From Streptomyces mashuensis (GTDB taxonomy: Bacteria; Actinomycetota; Actinomycetes; Streptomycetales; Streptomycetaceae), in the NCBI RefSeq assembly GCF_014654785.1, contig NZ_BNBD01000001.1:992001-1056000 (forward strand): a stretch of 64,000 nt of DNA. The letters run 5' to 3'. The notes below the pieces were generated by a model. It was not told the DNA's origin and made no database searches. It was given only the letters and a program-made list of their open reading frames with translations. Within the stretch, counting starts at the first letter, position 1. Every line of letters starts with the position of its first letter. The translations under genes were made by a program, and so were the position numbers. This document shows positions 27,030 to 35,315 of the stretch, one piece after another.

Positions 27030-27929
27030 TCAGGTGGTCCAGATGCCGGTGACGTCCTTGGCGTCGGCGGCGTTCCCGGCGTGCGGCAGGCCGTACATGT
27101 CCTCCAGGGTGCGCAGCACGTCGTAGTGGTTGTACGTGGTGCCGGAGGTGGAGCCGGGCTTGACGGGCTGGCCGTAGAGGACGGTGGGGATGCGGTTGCC
27201 GCTGAGCCGGTTGTCCTCGTCGAAGGTGACGACGAGCAGGCTGTTGTGCGTCTTCGCCCAGTCGGCGTAGGACTTGAGGTTGTTCTTCAGCCAGGTGTCA
27301 CCGGTGCCGACGGAGCAGTCGTGCATGTCGTTGCACATGTTGGGCACGACGAACGACACCGTGGGCAGCTGCGCGTAGTCCGTGCCCTTCGGGAAGGCCG
27401 CGAAGGTGTGCGCGGTGGAGGTGGGCACGTTGTCGAAGCCGAACCAGGGGTTGTGCTTCTGGCGGTACTTGCCGTCGCTGCTCTTGCAGGCCGTGGAACC
27501 CTCGGCGGGCAGCGACTCGTTGTAGCTGCCCCAGGTCCGGCCGGCGCCGAGGAGCTCGGAGGCGAGGTTGGGCTCGGCCGAGAAGCCGGGGTCGACGCAG
27601 CTGTCGTCGGTGACCCCCTGGGTCTCGCCGGAGAACAGCGCGTAGTAGTTGGGCTGGCTGGGGTGGGTCTCGGCGTAGGAGGCGGTGAGGCTGGCGCCGC
27701 CTGCGGCCAGGGAGTTGAGGTAGGGGGCGCTGGAACTGCCCATCACTTGGTCGTAGGCGTGGTTCTCGAAGACGACGACCACGACGTGGTCCGGCGTCGG
27801 TACCGCGGCGGGTGCGGCGGCGGAGTCCGAGGCCCACAGGCCCAGCGAGGTGGCGGCCAGGGCGAAGGCCGAGGCCAGGGCCGGCGCGGGGCGGCGGGTG
27901 CGGTGGGGGTGACGTGCTGCGGCGCGCAC
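27030..27929 (-). CDS. secreted phosphoesterase (alkaline/acid phosphatase family)
   Basis: This 299-residue exported protein starts with a GTG preceded by GGAGGA at the right spacing. A signal peptide ends near DSAAA (about residue 38). The phosphoesterase-family motifs are VVVVVFENHAYDQVMG at the start of the mature part, ETHPSQPNYYALFSG and LLVVTFDEDN, which supply metal ligands and the nucleophile region in related acid phosphatases and phospholipase C-type enzymes. Two cysteine pairs suggest disulfides outside the cell. It heads the operon with the MFS and TolB-like genes. Confidence 0.85.
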   Translation of the reverse strand: MRAAARHPHRTRRPAPALASAFALAATSLGLWASDSAAAPAAVPTPDHVVVVVFENHAYDQVMGSSSAPYLNSLAAGGASLTASYAETHPSQPNYYALFSGETQGVTDDSCVDPGFSAEPNLASELLGAGRTWGSYNESLPAEGSTACKSSDGKYRQKHNPWFGFDNVPTSTAHTFAAFPKGTDYAQLPTVSFVVPNMCNDMHDCSVGTGDTWLKNNLKSYADWAKTHNSLLVVTFDEDNRLSGNRIPTVLYGQPVKPGSTSGTTYNHYDVLRTLEDMYGLPHAGNAADAKDVTGIWTT

Positions 27930-28092
27930 GAAGTCCTCCGTACGGGGCGTTCGGTGGGGTGGTGGGGGTGGGGCGTGGAGGTGCGCAGGAAGCGTAGGAC
28001 CACGGTGGTGGCATGTACACGACTTTCGCGTGACGAGTTGGGGAACGCGGGGTGGGGGCTGGGAGCGGCGGCCCGCGGCCGGTGGCCGGTGG

Positions 28093-28377
28093 TCAGGCCG
28101 TGGGCAGGCCGAGCAGGGTGCGGGCCACGGTCTGCGGGGACTCGCCGCGTTCGCGCGCCAGGGCTATCAGGGCCCGGCAGGCCAGCTCGTTGACGCCGAA
28201 ACACAGGGCCTCGGGCGAGACCCAGCGCGCCGCTTCGGCGCTCCTCTCGTAGTCGTTCTCGGCGCAGGCCGCCACATGGACCGCGGCCGCCTCGAACAGA
28301 TTGGGCCGCCGGTCGGCGGACGGCCGGGGTGCCGGGGGCTGCCGGACCTCGAGGCGCTTGCGGAGTTTGTCGAACAC
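28093..28377 (-). CDS. small conserved protein, unknown function
   Basis: This 94-residue protein likely starts on the GTG at 28375-28377 with an AGGTGA site. The front (VFDKLRKRLEVRQ) is basic; the rest is helical with AAAVHVAACAENDYERSAEAARW and LACRALIALARERGESPQTVARTL. The pattern suggests a small helical bundle, but I cannot name a family. It is divergent from the roadblock gene across about 170 bp that contains a CCGGCCG-GA-CGGCCGG hairpin (28457-28472). Confidence 0.55.
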   Translation of the reverse strand: MFDKLRKRLEVRQPPAPRPSADRRPNLFEAAAVHVAACAENDYERSAEAARWVSPEALCFGVNELACRALIALARERGESPQTVARTLLGLPTA

Positions 28378-28546
28378 GCGGATCACCTGCCCCGTCGAGC
28401 GGCCTTTCCTGCGGTCGTTCAAGTGTGCCCGGGGACCACGGGGTTGAACCCACCCACCGGCCGGACGGCCGGGTTGCCCGGCGCGCCCCCGTGAGCGAGG
28501 CTTGCACGGCAGTGACGGGGGGTCGTGCGGAACGGGGAGGCGGAGC

Positions 28547-28945
28547 ATGGTAATGGGCAGGGACGTCGACGTGATGCTGGACGAACTGACCCGGCGCGCC
28601 GGGGGGATGCGCCACGCGCTGGTGCTGTCGGGGGACGGAATGGTCACCGCGGCGAGCACCGGGCTGGAGAGAGCGGAGGCCGAGCGGCTGGCCGCGGTCG
28701 CGTCCGGCCTGCACAGCCTGGCCCGGGGGACCGGGCAGCGGTTCGGGGCCGGCCGGGTGCGGCAGACGATGGTGGAGTTCGAGCAGGGCGTGCTGTTCGT
28801 GACGGCGGCGGGCGAGCGGGACTGTCTGTGCGTCCTGACCGGTCCGGGGGCGGACCTGGGGGCCGTCGCCTACGAGATGACGAGCTTCGTCCGTCGTGTG
28901 GGTGAGCTGTTGAAGCCCGGAAACCGGGGTTGTCCACAGGGCTGA
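28547..28945 (+). CDS. roadblock/LC7 domain protein
   Basis: This 132-residue protein is a single roadblock/LC7 domain. LDELTRRAGGMRHALVLSGDGMVTAAST is the conserved first helix and strand, and VRQTMVEFEQGVLFVTAAG follows. In Streptomyces these are the 'B' proteins of conservons, which bind a small Ras-like GTPase and a histidine kinase. Here no kinase, DUF742 or GTPase gene is adjacent, so it is an orphan. The ATG at 28547 has a GGGAGG site 7 bases upstream; a second ATG lies 6 bp later. Confidence 0.8.
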   Translation: MVMGRDVDVMLDELTRRAGGMRHALVLSGDGMVTAASTGLERAEAERLAAVASGLHSLARGTGQRFGAGRVRQTMVEFEQGVLFVTAAGERDCLCVLTGPGADLGAVAYEMTSFVRRVGELLKPGNRGCPQG

Positions 28946-29031
28946 GCGGGGCCGGCGATCCACCGCTAACGTCGTCACTGTCCGTGATGCTCGTCGCGGA
29001 CCGTGAGGAAGCCGAGCGGGAGGGGATCGTC

Positions 29032-30018
29032 ATGACGGTTCGTCAGAAGATGGTGGGCGAGGCCGGGGAGCGGCAGTGGGCCGGCTCCGTCGCGGAGTTC
29101 GGGGTGCCGTACGCACGGGCCGCCCGGGAGCTGGAGCTCAAGCCCCGGGAGCTGCTGCTGGCGGTGCAGCTGGGGGAGGTGCGGACCGTCGCCGACGGCC
29201 CCGGCGGCCGGCGCCGGGTGCCGCGGGAGGAGGTCGGGCGCCACCGCGCGCAGGAGGGCTTCCCGGACGCCCTGCGCACCCGGCTCCGGACGGTGGGCAC
29301 GGCCGAGGGCGCCGAGCTGCTCGGCATCAGCCGGGACCGCTTCGCCCGCCTGGCGCGGGGCGGCTGCTTCGCGCCGGTGAACTTCTACGTCAACCGGTAC
29401 CGGGCCGTCGTCTGGCGGTATCTGGCTTCGGAGCTCGTGGAGTTCGCGGAGCAGAACCCGGAGATGCTCAGGGGGCCGGCGCCCGCCCTGCTGCGTGCCG
29501 CGCTGGAGAAGCACCCCGACCGCCGCGCCCGGGGGTGGCGGGCCCGGCGCCTGGCGCAGCTCACGGCCCAGGCCGTGGACCCGTGGGAGTGCGCCGCCGT
29601 GCCGGCCGCCGTTCTCGGGCCCGAGGACCTGGCGCAAGCGGTGCCGGACCCGGTGGAGCGGGCCCGGCTCAGGGCGCTCCGGCCGCTGCTCGTCGACCCC
29701 CGGCCCGCCGGGACGGCCGTGGGCGAGGTGGTGGAGGAGCTGGTCACGGCCACCGACCGGGACGAGGCCGAGTGGTACCGGTACTGCCTGGCGCTGGCGC
29801 TCGACCGGGTGCGGGAGGAGCTGCCGCTCACGGCGCCCTGGCCGGGCCCGGGGGTTCCGGGCCCGGGCGTTCCGGACGCGGGCGTTCCGGCGTGGGCCGG
29901 GGCGGGTGCGCGGGTACCCGGGGTGCGGGTGCGGGCGGCGGCCGGCCCCGGTGCCGGTGCGGGGGCGGAGGGGGCGCGGTGGCGCCGGTGGTGGCCGTGG
30001 GCCGGCCGGGCGCGGTGA
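29032..30018 (+). CDS. conserved Streptomyces protein (DUF6397-like)
   Basis: This 328-residue soluble protein appears to contain two helix-turn-helix-like segments: EFGVPYARAARELELKPRELLLAVQ (about residues 18-45) and GTAEGAELLGISRDRFARLARGG (about 85-107). A long helical region follows, then a Pro/Gly/Val-rich tail (PGVPGPGVPDAGVP) that is low complexity. The family resembles what is annotated DUF6397 in this genus; a DNA-binding role is an inference. The ATG at 29032 has a GGGAGG site; upstream codons are not gene-like. Confidence 0.65.
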   Translation: MTVRQKMVGEAGERQWAGSVAEFGVPYARAARELELKPRELLLAVQLGEVRTVADGPGGRRRVPREEVGRHRAQEGFPDALRTRLRTVGTAEGAELLGISRDRFARLARGGCFAPVNFYVNRYRAVVWRYLASELVEFAEQNPEMLRGPAPALLRAALEKHPDRRARGWRARRLAQLTAQAVDPWECAAVPAAVLGPEDLAQAVPDPVERARLRALRPLLVDPRPAGTAVGEVVEELVTATDRDEAEWYRYCLALALDRVREELPLTAPWPGPGVPGPGVPDAGVPAWAGAGARVPGVRVRAAAGPGAGAGAEGARWRRWWPWAGRAR

Positions 30019-30022
30019 GGCG

Positions 30023-30042
30023 CCCGGCCGGCGCGGGCCGGG
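30023..30042. terminator. hairpin between convergent genes
   Basis: CCCGGCC (30023-30029) and GGCCGGG (30036-30042) form a perfect 7-bp stem with a 6-base loop in the 29-bp gap between two convergent stop codons. It could end transcripts from both sides. Confidence 0.5.
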
Positions 30043-30047
30043 ACCGC

Positions 30048-32561
30048 CTAGAGCTGGCCGACGTCCGTCACGCGGACCACCGCGCGGCCCTCCTCGTCGG
30101 ACGCCGTGAGGTCGACCTCGGCCGAGATGCCCCAGTCGTGGTCGCCCTTGGGGTCGGCGAAGGTCTGCCGGACCCGCCACAGGCCGTCCTGCGGCAGCTC
30201 CTCGATCCGCAGCAGCTTGGGGCCGCGCGCGTCGGGGCCGGTGCCCAGCTCCTCGTACTCGTCCCAGTACGCGTCCATCGCCTCGGCCCAGCGGTCCGCG
30301 TCCCAGCCGGACTCGGCGTCCATCTCGCCCAGCTCGTCGACCTTGTCGAGCGCCGCCAGCTCCACCCGGCGGAACAGGGCGTTGCGCACCAGGACGCGGA
30401 AGGCACGGGCGTTGGAGGTGACCGGCTTGACCTGGTCGGCCCGCTCCTGCGCCTCCTCCGCGGACTCCTCAGCCGGGTTGGCCAGCTGCTCCCACTCGTC
30501 GAGCAGGCTGGAGTCCACCTGGCGGACCATCTCGCCGAGCCAGGCGATGAGGTCCTGCAGGTCGTCGGACTTCAGGTCGTCCGGGACGGTGTGGTCCAGC
30601 GCCTTGTACGCGCTCGCCAGGTAGCGCAGCACGATGCCCTCGGTACGGGCCAGGTCGTAGAAGGAGATGAACTCGGTGAAGGTCATGGCCCGCTCGTACA
30701 TGTCGCGGATGACCGACTTGGGGGAGACCGGATGATCGCCGACCCACGGGTGGCTCTTGCGGTAGACGGAGTAGGCGTGCGTCAGCAGCTCCTCCAGCGG
30801 CTTGGGGTAGCCGACGTCCATCAGCCGCTCCATGCGCTCCTCGTACTCCACCCCCTCCGCCTTCATGGCCGCGACGGCCTCGCCGCGCGCCTTGTTCTGC
30901 TGGGCGGCGAGGATCTGCCGCGGGTCGTCCAGCGTCGACTCCACGACGGAGACCATGTCCAGCGCGTAGGACGGCGACTCGGGGTCCAGGAGCTCGAAGG
31001 CGGCCAGCGCGAACGTCGACAGCGGCTGGGTGAGCGCGAAGTCGGCCTGGAGGTCGACGGTCAGCCGGACGATCCGGCCCTCGGCGTCGGGCTCGTCCAG
31101 CCGCTCGACCACGCCGCCGTCCAGCAGCGAGCGGTAGATGGCGATGGCCCGGCGGATGTGCCGCAGCTGGTTCCGGCGCGGCTCGTGGTTGTCCTCCAGG
31201 AGCCGGCGCATCGCCTCGAAGGCGTTGCCGGGCCGGGCGATGACCGACAGCAGCATCGCGTGCGTGACGCGGAAGCGGGAGGTGAGCGGCTCGGGCTCGG
31301 AGGCGATGAGCTTCTCGAAGGTGTTCTCCGTCCAGTTGACGAAGCCCTCGGGCGCCTTCTTGCGGACCACCTTGCGGCGCTTCTTCGGGTCGTCGCCCGC
31401 CTTCGCCAGGGCGCGCTCGTTCTCGACCACGTGGTCGGGCGCCTGGGCCACCACGAAGCCCGCGGTGTCGAAGCCGGCGCGCCCGGCGCGGCCCGCGATC
31501 TGGTGGAACTCCCGGGCGCGCAGGGTCCGCACCCGCTGCCCGTCGTACTTGGTCAGCGCCGTGAACAGAACGGTGCGGATCGGGACGTTCACCCCCACGC
31601 CGAGGGTGTCGGTGCCACAGATCACCTTCAGCAGGCCCGCCTGCGCCAGCCGCTCCACGAGCCGCCGGTACTTCGGCAGCATGCCGGCGTGGTGCACGCC
31701 GATGCCGTGCCGGACGTAGCGCGAGAGGTTCCGGCCGAACTTGGTGGTGAAGCGGAAGTTGCCGATGAGCTTGGCGATCTCCTCCTTCTCCTCGCGCGAG
31801 CACATGTTGATGCTCATCAGCGCCTGCGCCCGCTCCACGGCGGCGGCCTGGGTGAAGTGGACGATGTACACCGGCGCCTGCTTCGTCTGGAGCAGCTCCG
31901 TCAGCGTCTCGGTCAGCGGCGTCGTGCGGTACTCGTACGACAGCGGCACCGGCCGGGTGGCCGAGCGGACCACGGCCGTAGGGCGGCCGGTGCGCCGCGT
32001 CAGGTCCTCCTGGAAACGCGAGACGTCACCGAGCGTGGCCGACATCAGCACGAACTGCGCCTGCGGCAGCTCCAGCAGCGGGATCTGCCAGGCCCAGCCG
32101 CGGTCCGGCTCGGCGTAGAAGTGGAACTCGTCCATCACGACCTGCCCCACGTCGGCGTCCTTGCCGTCGCGCAGCGCGATGGAGGCCAGCACCTCGGCCG
32201 TGCAGCAGATGATGGGGGCGTCGGCGTTGACGGACGCGTCGCCGGTGAGCATGCCCACGTTCTCGGTGCCGAAGATCTTGCACAGGTCGAAGAACTTCTC
32301 CGACACCAGCGCCTTGATGGGCGCCGTGTAGAAGGTGACCTGGTCGTGGGCGAGGGCGGTGAAGTGCGCACCGGCCGCCACCAGGCTCTTGCCGGAGCCG
32401 GTCGGTGTGGAAAGGATCACGTTCGCCCCGGAGACCACTTCGATCAGCGCCTCCTCCTGGGCGGGGTACAGCGTGATGCCCCGCTCCTGGGCCCAGGTCG
32501 AGAACGCTTCGAAGAGGGCGTCGGGGTCGGCATGGCTCGGCATCTGATCGATAAGGGTCAC
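30048..32561 (-). CDS. SKI2-like DEAD/DEAH RNA helicase with DUF3516
   Basis: This 837-residue helicase has motif I STPTGSGKSLVA (about residue 51), motif II MDEFHFY (DEFH box), motif III MSATLG and motif VI QIAGRAGRAG. After about residue 480 comes a long helical C-terminal region typical of DUF3516 helicases in actinobacteria, related to SKI2/Mtr4-type RNA helicases. The GTG at 32559-32561 gives the expected MTLIDQ N-terminus. A TATGGG element ends only about 5 bases upstream, so the transcript may be leaderless. The role is probably RNA processing or decay. Confidence 0.88.
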   Translation of the reverse strand: MTLIDQMPSHADPDALFEAFSTWAQERGITLYPAQEEALIEVVSGANVILSTPTGSGKSLVAAGAHFTALAHDQVTFYTAPIKALVSEKFFDLCKIFGTENVGMLTGDASVNADAPIICCTAEVLASIALRDGKDADVGQVVMDEFHFYAEPDRGWAWQIPLLELPQAQFVLMSATLGDVSRFQEDLTRRTGRPTAVVRSATRPVPLSYEYRTTPLTETLTELLQTKQAPVYIVHFTQAAAVERAQALMSINMCSREEKEEIAKLIGNFRFTTKFGRNLSRYVRHGIGVHHAGMLPKYRRLVERLAQAGLLKVICGTDTLGVGVNVPIRTVLFTALTKYDGQRVRTLRAREFHQIAGRAGRAGFDTAGFVVAQAPDHVVENERALAKAGDDPKKRRKVVRKKAPEGFVNWTENTFEKLIASEPEPLTSRFRVTHAMLLSVIARPGNAFEAMRRLLEDNHEPRRNQLRHIRRAIAIYRSLLDGGVVERLDEPDAEGRIVRLTVDLQADFALTQPLSTFALAAFELLDPESPSYALDMVSVVESTLDDPRQILAAQQNKARGEAVAAMKAEGVEYEERMERLMDVGYPKPLEELLTHAYSVYRKSHPWVGDHPVSPKSVIRDMYERAMTFTEFISFYDLARTEGIVLRYLASAYKALDHTVPDDLKSDDLQDLIAWLGEMVRQVDSSLLDEWEQLANPAEESAEEAQERADQVKPVTSNARAFRVLVRNALFRRVELAALDKVDELGEMDAESGWDADRWAEAMDAYWDEYEELGTGPDARGPKLLRIEELPQDGLWRVRQTFADPKGDHDWGISAEVDLTASDEEGRAVVRVTDVGQL

Positions 32562-32694
32562 ACCCCCATACTGCCTGGCCCCGGGCCGGATCAGGGAACC
32601 GGCCGGTCGGACGAAGATCATCCGGGGATTACGCTGAGTCGCCGACGTGGCGTCAGGAAGAAGGGGCGCCGCCTGGCGAAGAGGTGGAACGACC

Positions 32695-33486
32695 ATGATG
32701 GGACCGGCACACTCGCTGTCCGGGGCGGCGGCCTGGCTGGGAGCGGGCGCGATCGCGGCCTGGGCCGGGGAGCCGATGCCGTGGCCGGTGCTCGTGGTGG
32801 GCGCGCTGATCTGCGCCGGCGCCGCGCTCGCCCCGGACCTCGACCACAAGTCGGCGACGATATCGCGGGCGTTCGGCCCCATATCCCGGCTGCTGTGCGG
32901 CGTCGTGGACGCGCTCTCGCACGCCGTCTACCAGGCCACGCGCACCAAGGCCGACCCGCGCCGCAACGGCGGCCACCGCACCCTGACGCACACGGCGCTG
33001 TGGGCGGTGCTGATCGGCGCGGGCGCCTCGGCGCTGGCCGCCACCGGCGACCGGTGGGCCGTGCTGGGCGTCCTCTTCGTCCACCTCGTCCTGGCTGTCG
33101 AGGGACTGCTGTGGCGGGCGGCCCGCACCTCGAGCGACATCCTGGTGTGGCTGCTGGGCGCGGCCGGCGCCTGGATCCTGGCCGGGGTCCTGGACCAGCC
33201 CGGCAACGGCTCCCACTGGCTGTTCCCCGGGGAGGGCCAGGAGTACCTGTGGCTGGGCCTGCCCATCGTGCTGGGCGCCCTGGTGCACGACCTGGGCGAC
33301 GCGCTGACCGTCTCCGGCTGCCCCATCCTGTGGCCGCTGCCGATCGCCCGCAAGCGCTGGTACCCGGTCGGCCCGCCCAAGGTCATGCGGTTCCGCGCCG
33401 GCAGCTGGGTCGAGGTGAAGGTGCTCACCCCCGCCTTCCTGGTACTGGGCGGCGCCGGCGGGCTGGTGGCCCTCGACCTGGTCTGA
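32695..33486 (+). CDS. membrane-bound metal-dependent hydrolase (YdjM family)
   Basis: This 263-residue membrane protein carries the YdjM-type signature: MGPAHSLSGAAAW at the start with a conserved histidine, APDLDHKSATISRAFGP (DxDH), NGGHRTLTHTALW with two histidines, and LVHDLGDALTVSGCPILWP. These His/Asp residues are thought to bind a metal within the membrane. Related E. coli YdjM/YfbU-type proteins are LexA-regulated, but no such site was seen here. Start ATG at 32695 has a GAGGTGG site. It is divergent from the helicase gene. Confidence 0.82.
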   Translation: MMGPAHSLSGAAAWLGAGAIAAWAGEPMPWPVLVVGALICAGAALAPDLDHKSATISRAFGPISRLLCGVVDALSHAVYQATRTKADPRRNGGHRTLTHTALWAVLIGAGASALAATGDRWAVLGVLFVHLVLAVEGLLWRAARTSSDILVWLLGAAGAWILAGVLDQPGNGSHWLFPGEGQEYLWLGLPIVLGALVHDLGDALTVSGCPILWPLPIARKRWYPVGPPKVMRFRAGSWVEVKVLTPAFLVLGGAGGLVALDLV

Positions 33487-33533
33487 CCCCCGGCACCGCC
33501 CCCGGCCCGGGCCCGCTGCTCCGACGACAGGGC

Positions 33534-35315
33534 CTAGCGGTGCCAGGAGCGCCACAGCGCGGCGTACGCGCCGCCCGCCGCGACCAGCTCGTCGTGGCTG
33601 CCCATCTCGCTGATCCGGCCGTCCTCCGCCACCACGATCAGGTCGGCGTCGTGCGCGGTGTGCAGCCGGTGGGCGATCGCCACCACCGTGCGGCCCTCCA
33701 GGACGGTGGCCAGGGACCGCTCCAGGTGCCGGGCCGCACGCGGGTCCAGCAGCGAGGTCGCCTCGTCGAGGACCAGGGTGTGCGGGTCGGCCAGGACCAG
33801 GCGGGCCAGCGCGACCTGCTGTGCCTGCGCCGGCGTGAGGGCCGCGCCGCCCGAGCCGACCTCGGTGTCCAGGCCCTCGGCCAGCGCCCGGGCCCAGTCC
33901 TCGGCGTCCACGGCCCGCAGGGCCGCCCACAGCTCGCCGTCCCCGGCCGCGGGCCGGGCCAGCAGCAGGTTGTCGCGCAGGGACCCCACGAAGACGTGGT
34001 GCTCCTGGTTGACCAGGGCCACGTGCCGGCGCACGTCCTCGGCCGGCATCCGGGCGAGCTCCGCGCCGCCCAGCGTGACCGCTCCGGACCGCGGCCCGTA
34101 GATGCCGGCCAGCAGCCGGCCCAGCGTCGACTTCCCGGCGCCCGACGGGCCGACCAGCGCGACACGGGTGCCCGGCGGGACGTCCAGCGTCACCCCGTGC
34201 AGCACGTCGCTGCCGGCGCGGTAGCCGAAGCGGACGTCCTCGGCCCGCAGCGCGCGGCCGTCCGGGCGCACCGCCCCGTCGCCGTCCTCGGTGCCGATCT
34301 CGTGCACGCCCACCAGCCGGGCCAGCGACACCTGGGCGGTCTGCAGCTCGTCGTACCAGCGCAGGATGATGCCGACCGGCTCGCTCAGCATCTGCGCCAG
34401 CAGGGCGCCGGTGGTGAGCTCGCCGACGGTCATCCAGCCGCGCAGGACGCACGCGCCGCCGATGAGCAGCACGGCCGTCAGCAGCAGCACGTGCACCATG
34501 TTCACCACGGGGAAGAGCACCGAGCGCAGCCAGAGCGTGTAGCGCTCCCAGGCGGTCCACTGGGCGACGCGGCGGTCGGACAGCTCGACCCGGTGGGCGC
34601 CCAGGCGGTGGGCCTCCACGGTGCGGCCGGCGTCCACGGTCTCCGCGAGCGCCGCGGCCACCGCGGCGTACCCGGCCGCCTCGGACCGGTAGGCGCTCGG
34701 GGCGCGCCGGAAGTACCAGCGGCAGCCGACGGCCAGCACCGGGAAGGCGACCAGCAGCGACAGCGCCAGCGGCGGCGCGGTCAGCGTCAGCCCGCCCAGC
34801 AGCAGCCCCGCCCACACCAGGCCGATCGTCAGCTCGGGCACGGCCTCCCGCATGGCCTCGGACAGCCGGTCGACGTCGGTGGTGATACGGGACAGCAGGT
34901 CACCGGTGCCCGCGCGCTCCAGCACCCCCGGCGGCAGCGCCACGGACCGGACGAGGAAGTCCTCGCGCAGGTCGGCCAGCATCCGCTCGCCGAGCACCGC
35001 ACCGCGCAGCCGCACCATCCGCGTGAACAGCGTCTGCACGGCCAGGGCCACCGCGAACAGCGAGACGGCGCGGCCGAGGTGGAGGTCGCCGGAGCCCTCC
35101 GACAGCTCCTCCACCAGGCCGCCCAGCAGGTAGGGCCCGACCATCGAGGCCACCACGGCCACCGCGTTGCACACCACCAGCAGCACGAAGGCGCGCCGGT
35201 GGCGGCGCAGCAGGCCGCGTACGTAGCCGCGGACCGTGGCCGGCCCGGCGACCGGCAGGATGGCCGCCGCCTCCGGGGCCGCCGGGTCGTGTTCCGGTGG
35301 CGCTACGCCGATCAT
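33534..35315 (-). CDS. ABC exporter half-transporter B (degenerate signature motif)
   Basis: This 593-residue protein has an N-terminal six-helix ABC exporter domain and a C-terminal ATPase. Walker A (GPSGAGKST, about residue 388), Q-loop (VNQEHHVF), Walker B with catalytic glutamate (TLVLDEATSLLD) and H-loop (VAIAHRLHT) are intact. The LSGGQ signature is replaced by LTPAQAQQ (about residue 495). In a heterodimer with the upstream partner it would supply the good Walker A/B site, with the signature coming from the other subunit. Start overlaps the partner's stop (ATGA at 35312-35315). Confidence 0.9.
   Translation of the reverse strand: MIGVAPPEHDPAAPEAAAILPVAGPATVRGYVRGLLRRHRRAFVLLVVCNAVAVVASMVGPYLLGGLVEELSEGSGDLHLGRAVSLFAVALAVQTLFTRMVRLRGAVLGERMLADLREDFLVRSVALPPGVLERAGTGDLLSRITTDVDRLSEAMREAVPELTIGLVWAGLLLGGLTLTAPPLALSLLVAFPVLAVGCRWYFRRAPSAYRSEAAGYAAVAAALAETVDAGRTVEAHRLGAHRVELSDRRVAQWTAWERYTLWLRSVLFPVVNMVHVLLLTAVLLIGGACVLRGWMTVGELTTGALLAQMLSEPVGIILRWYDELQTAQVSLARLVGVHEIGTEDGDGAVRPDGRALRAEDVRFGYRAGSDVLHGVTLDVPPGTRVALVGPSGAGKSTLGRLLAGIYGPRSGAVTLGGAELARMPAEDVRRHVALVNQEHHVFVGSLRDNLLLARPAAGDGELWAALRAVDAEDWARALAEGLDTEVGSGGAALTPAQAQQVALARLVLADPHTLVLDEATSLLDPRAARHLERSLATVLEGRTVVAIAHRLHTAHDADLIVVAEDGRISEMGSHDELVAAGGAYAALWRSWHR

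Noticed and set aside
28457..28472. CCGGCCG-GA-CGGCCGG hairpin as a terminator
   Set aside because: It lies between divergent genes, so no transcript should end there. GC-rich palindromes of this length arise by chance in this genome.
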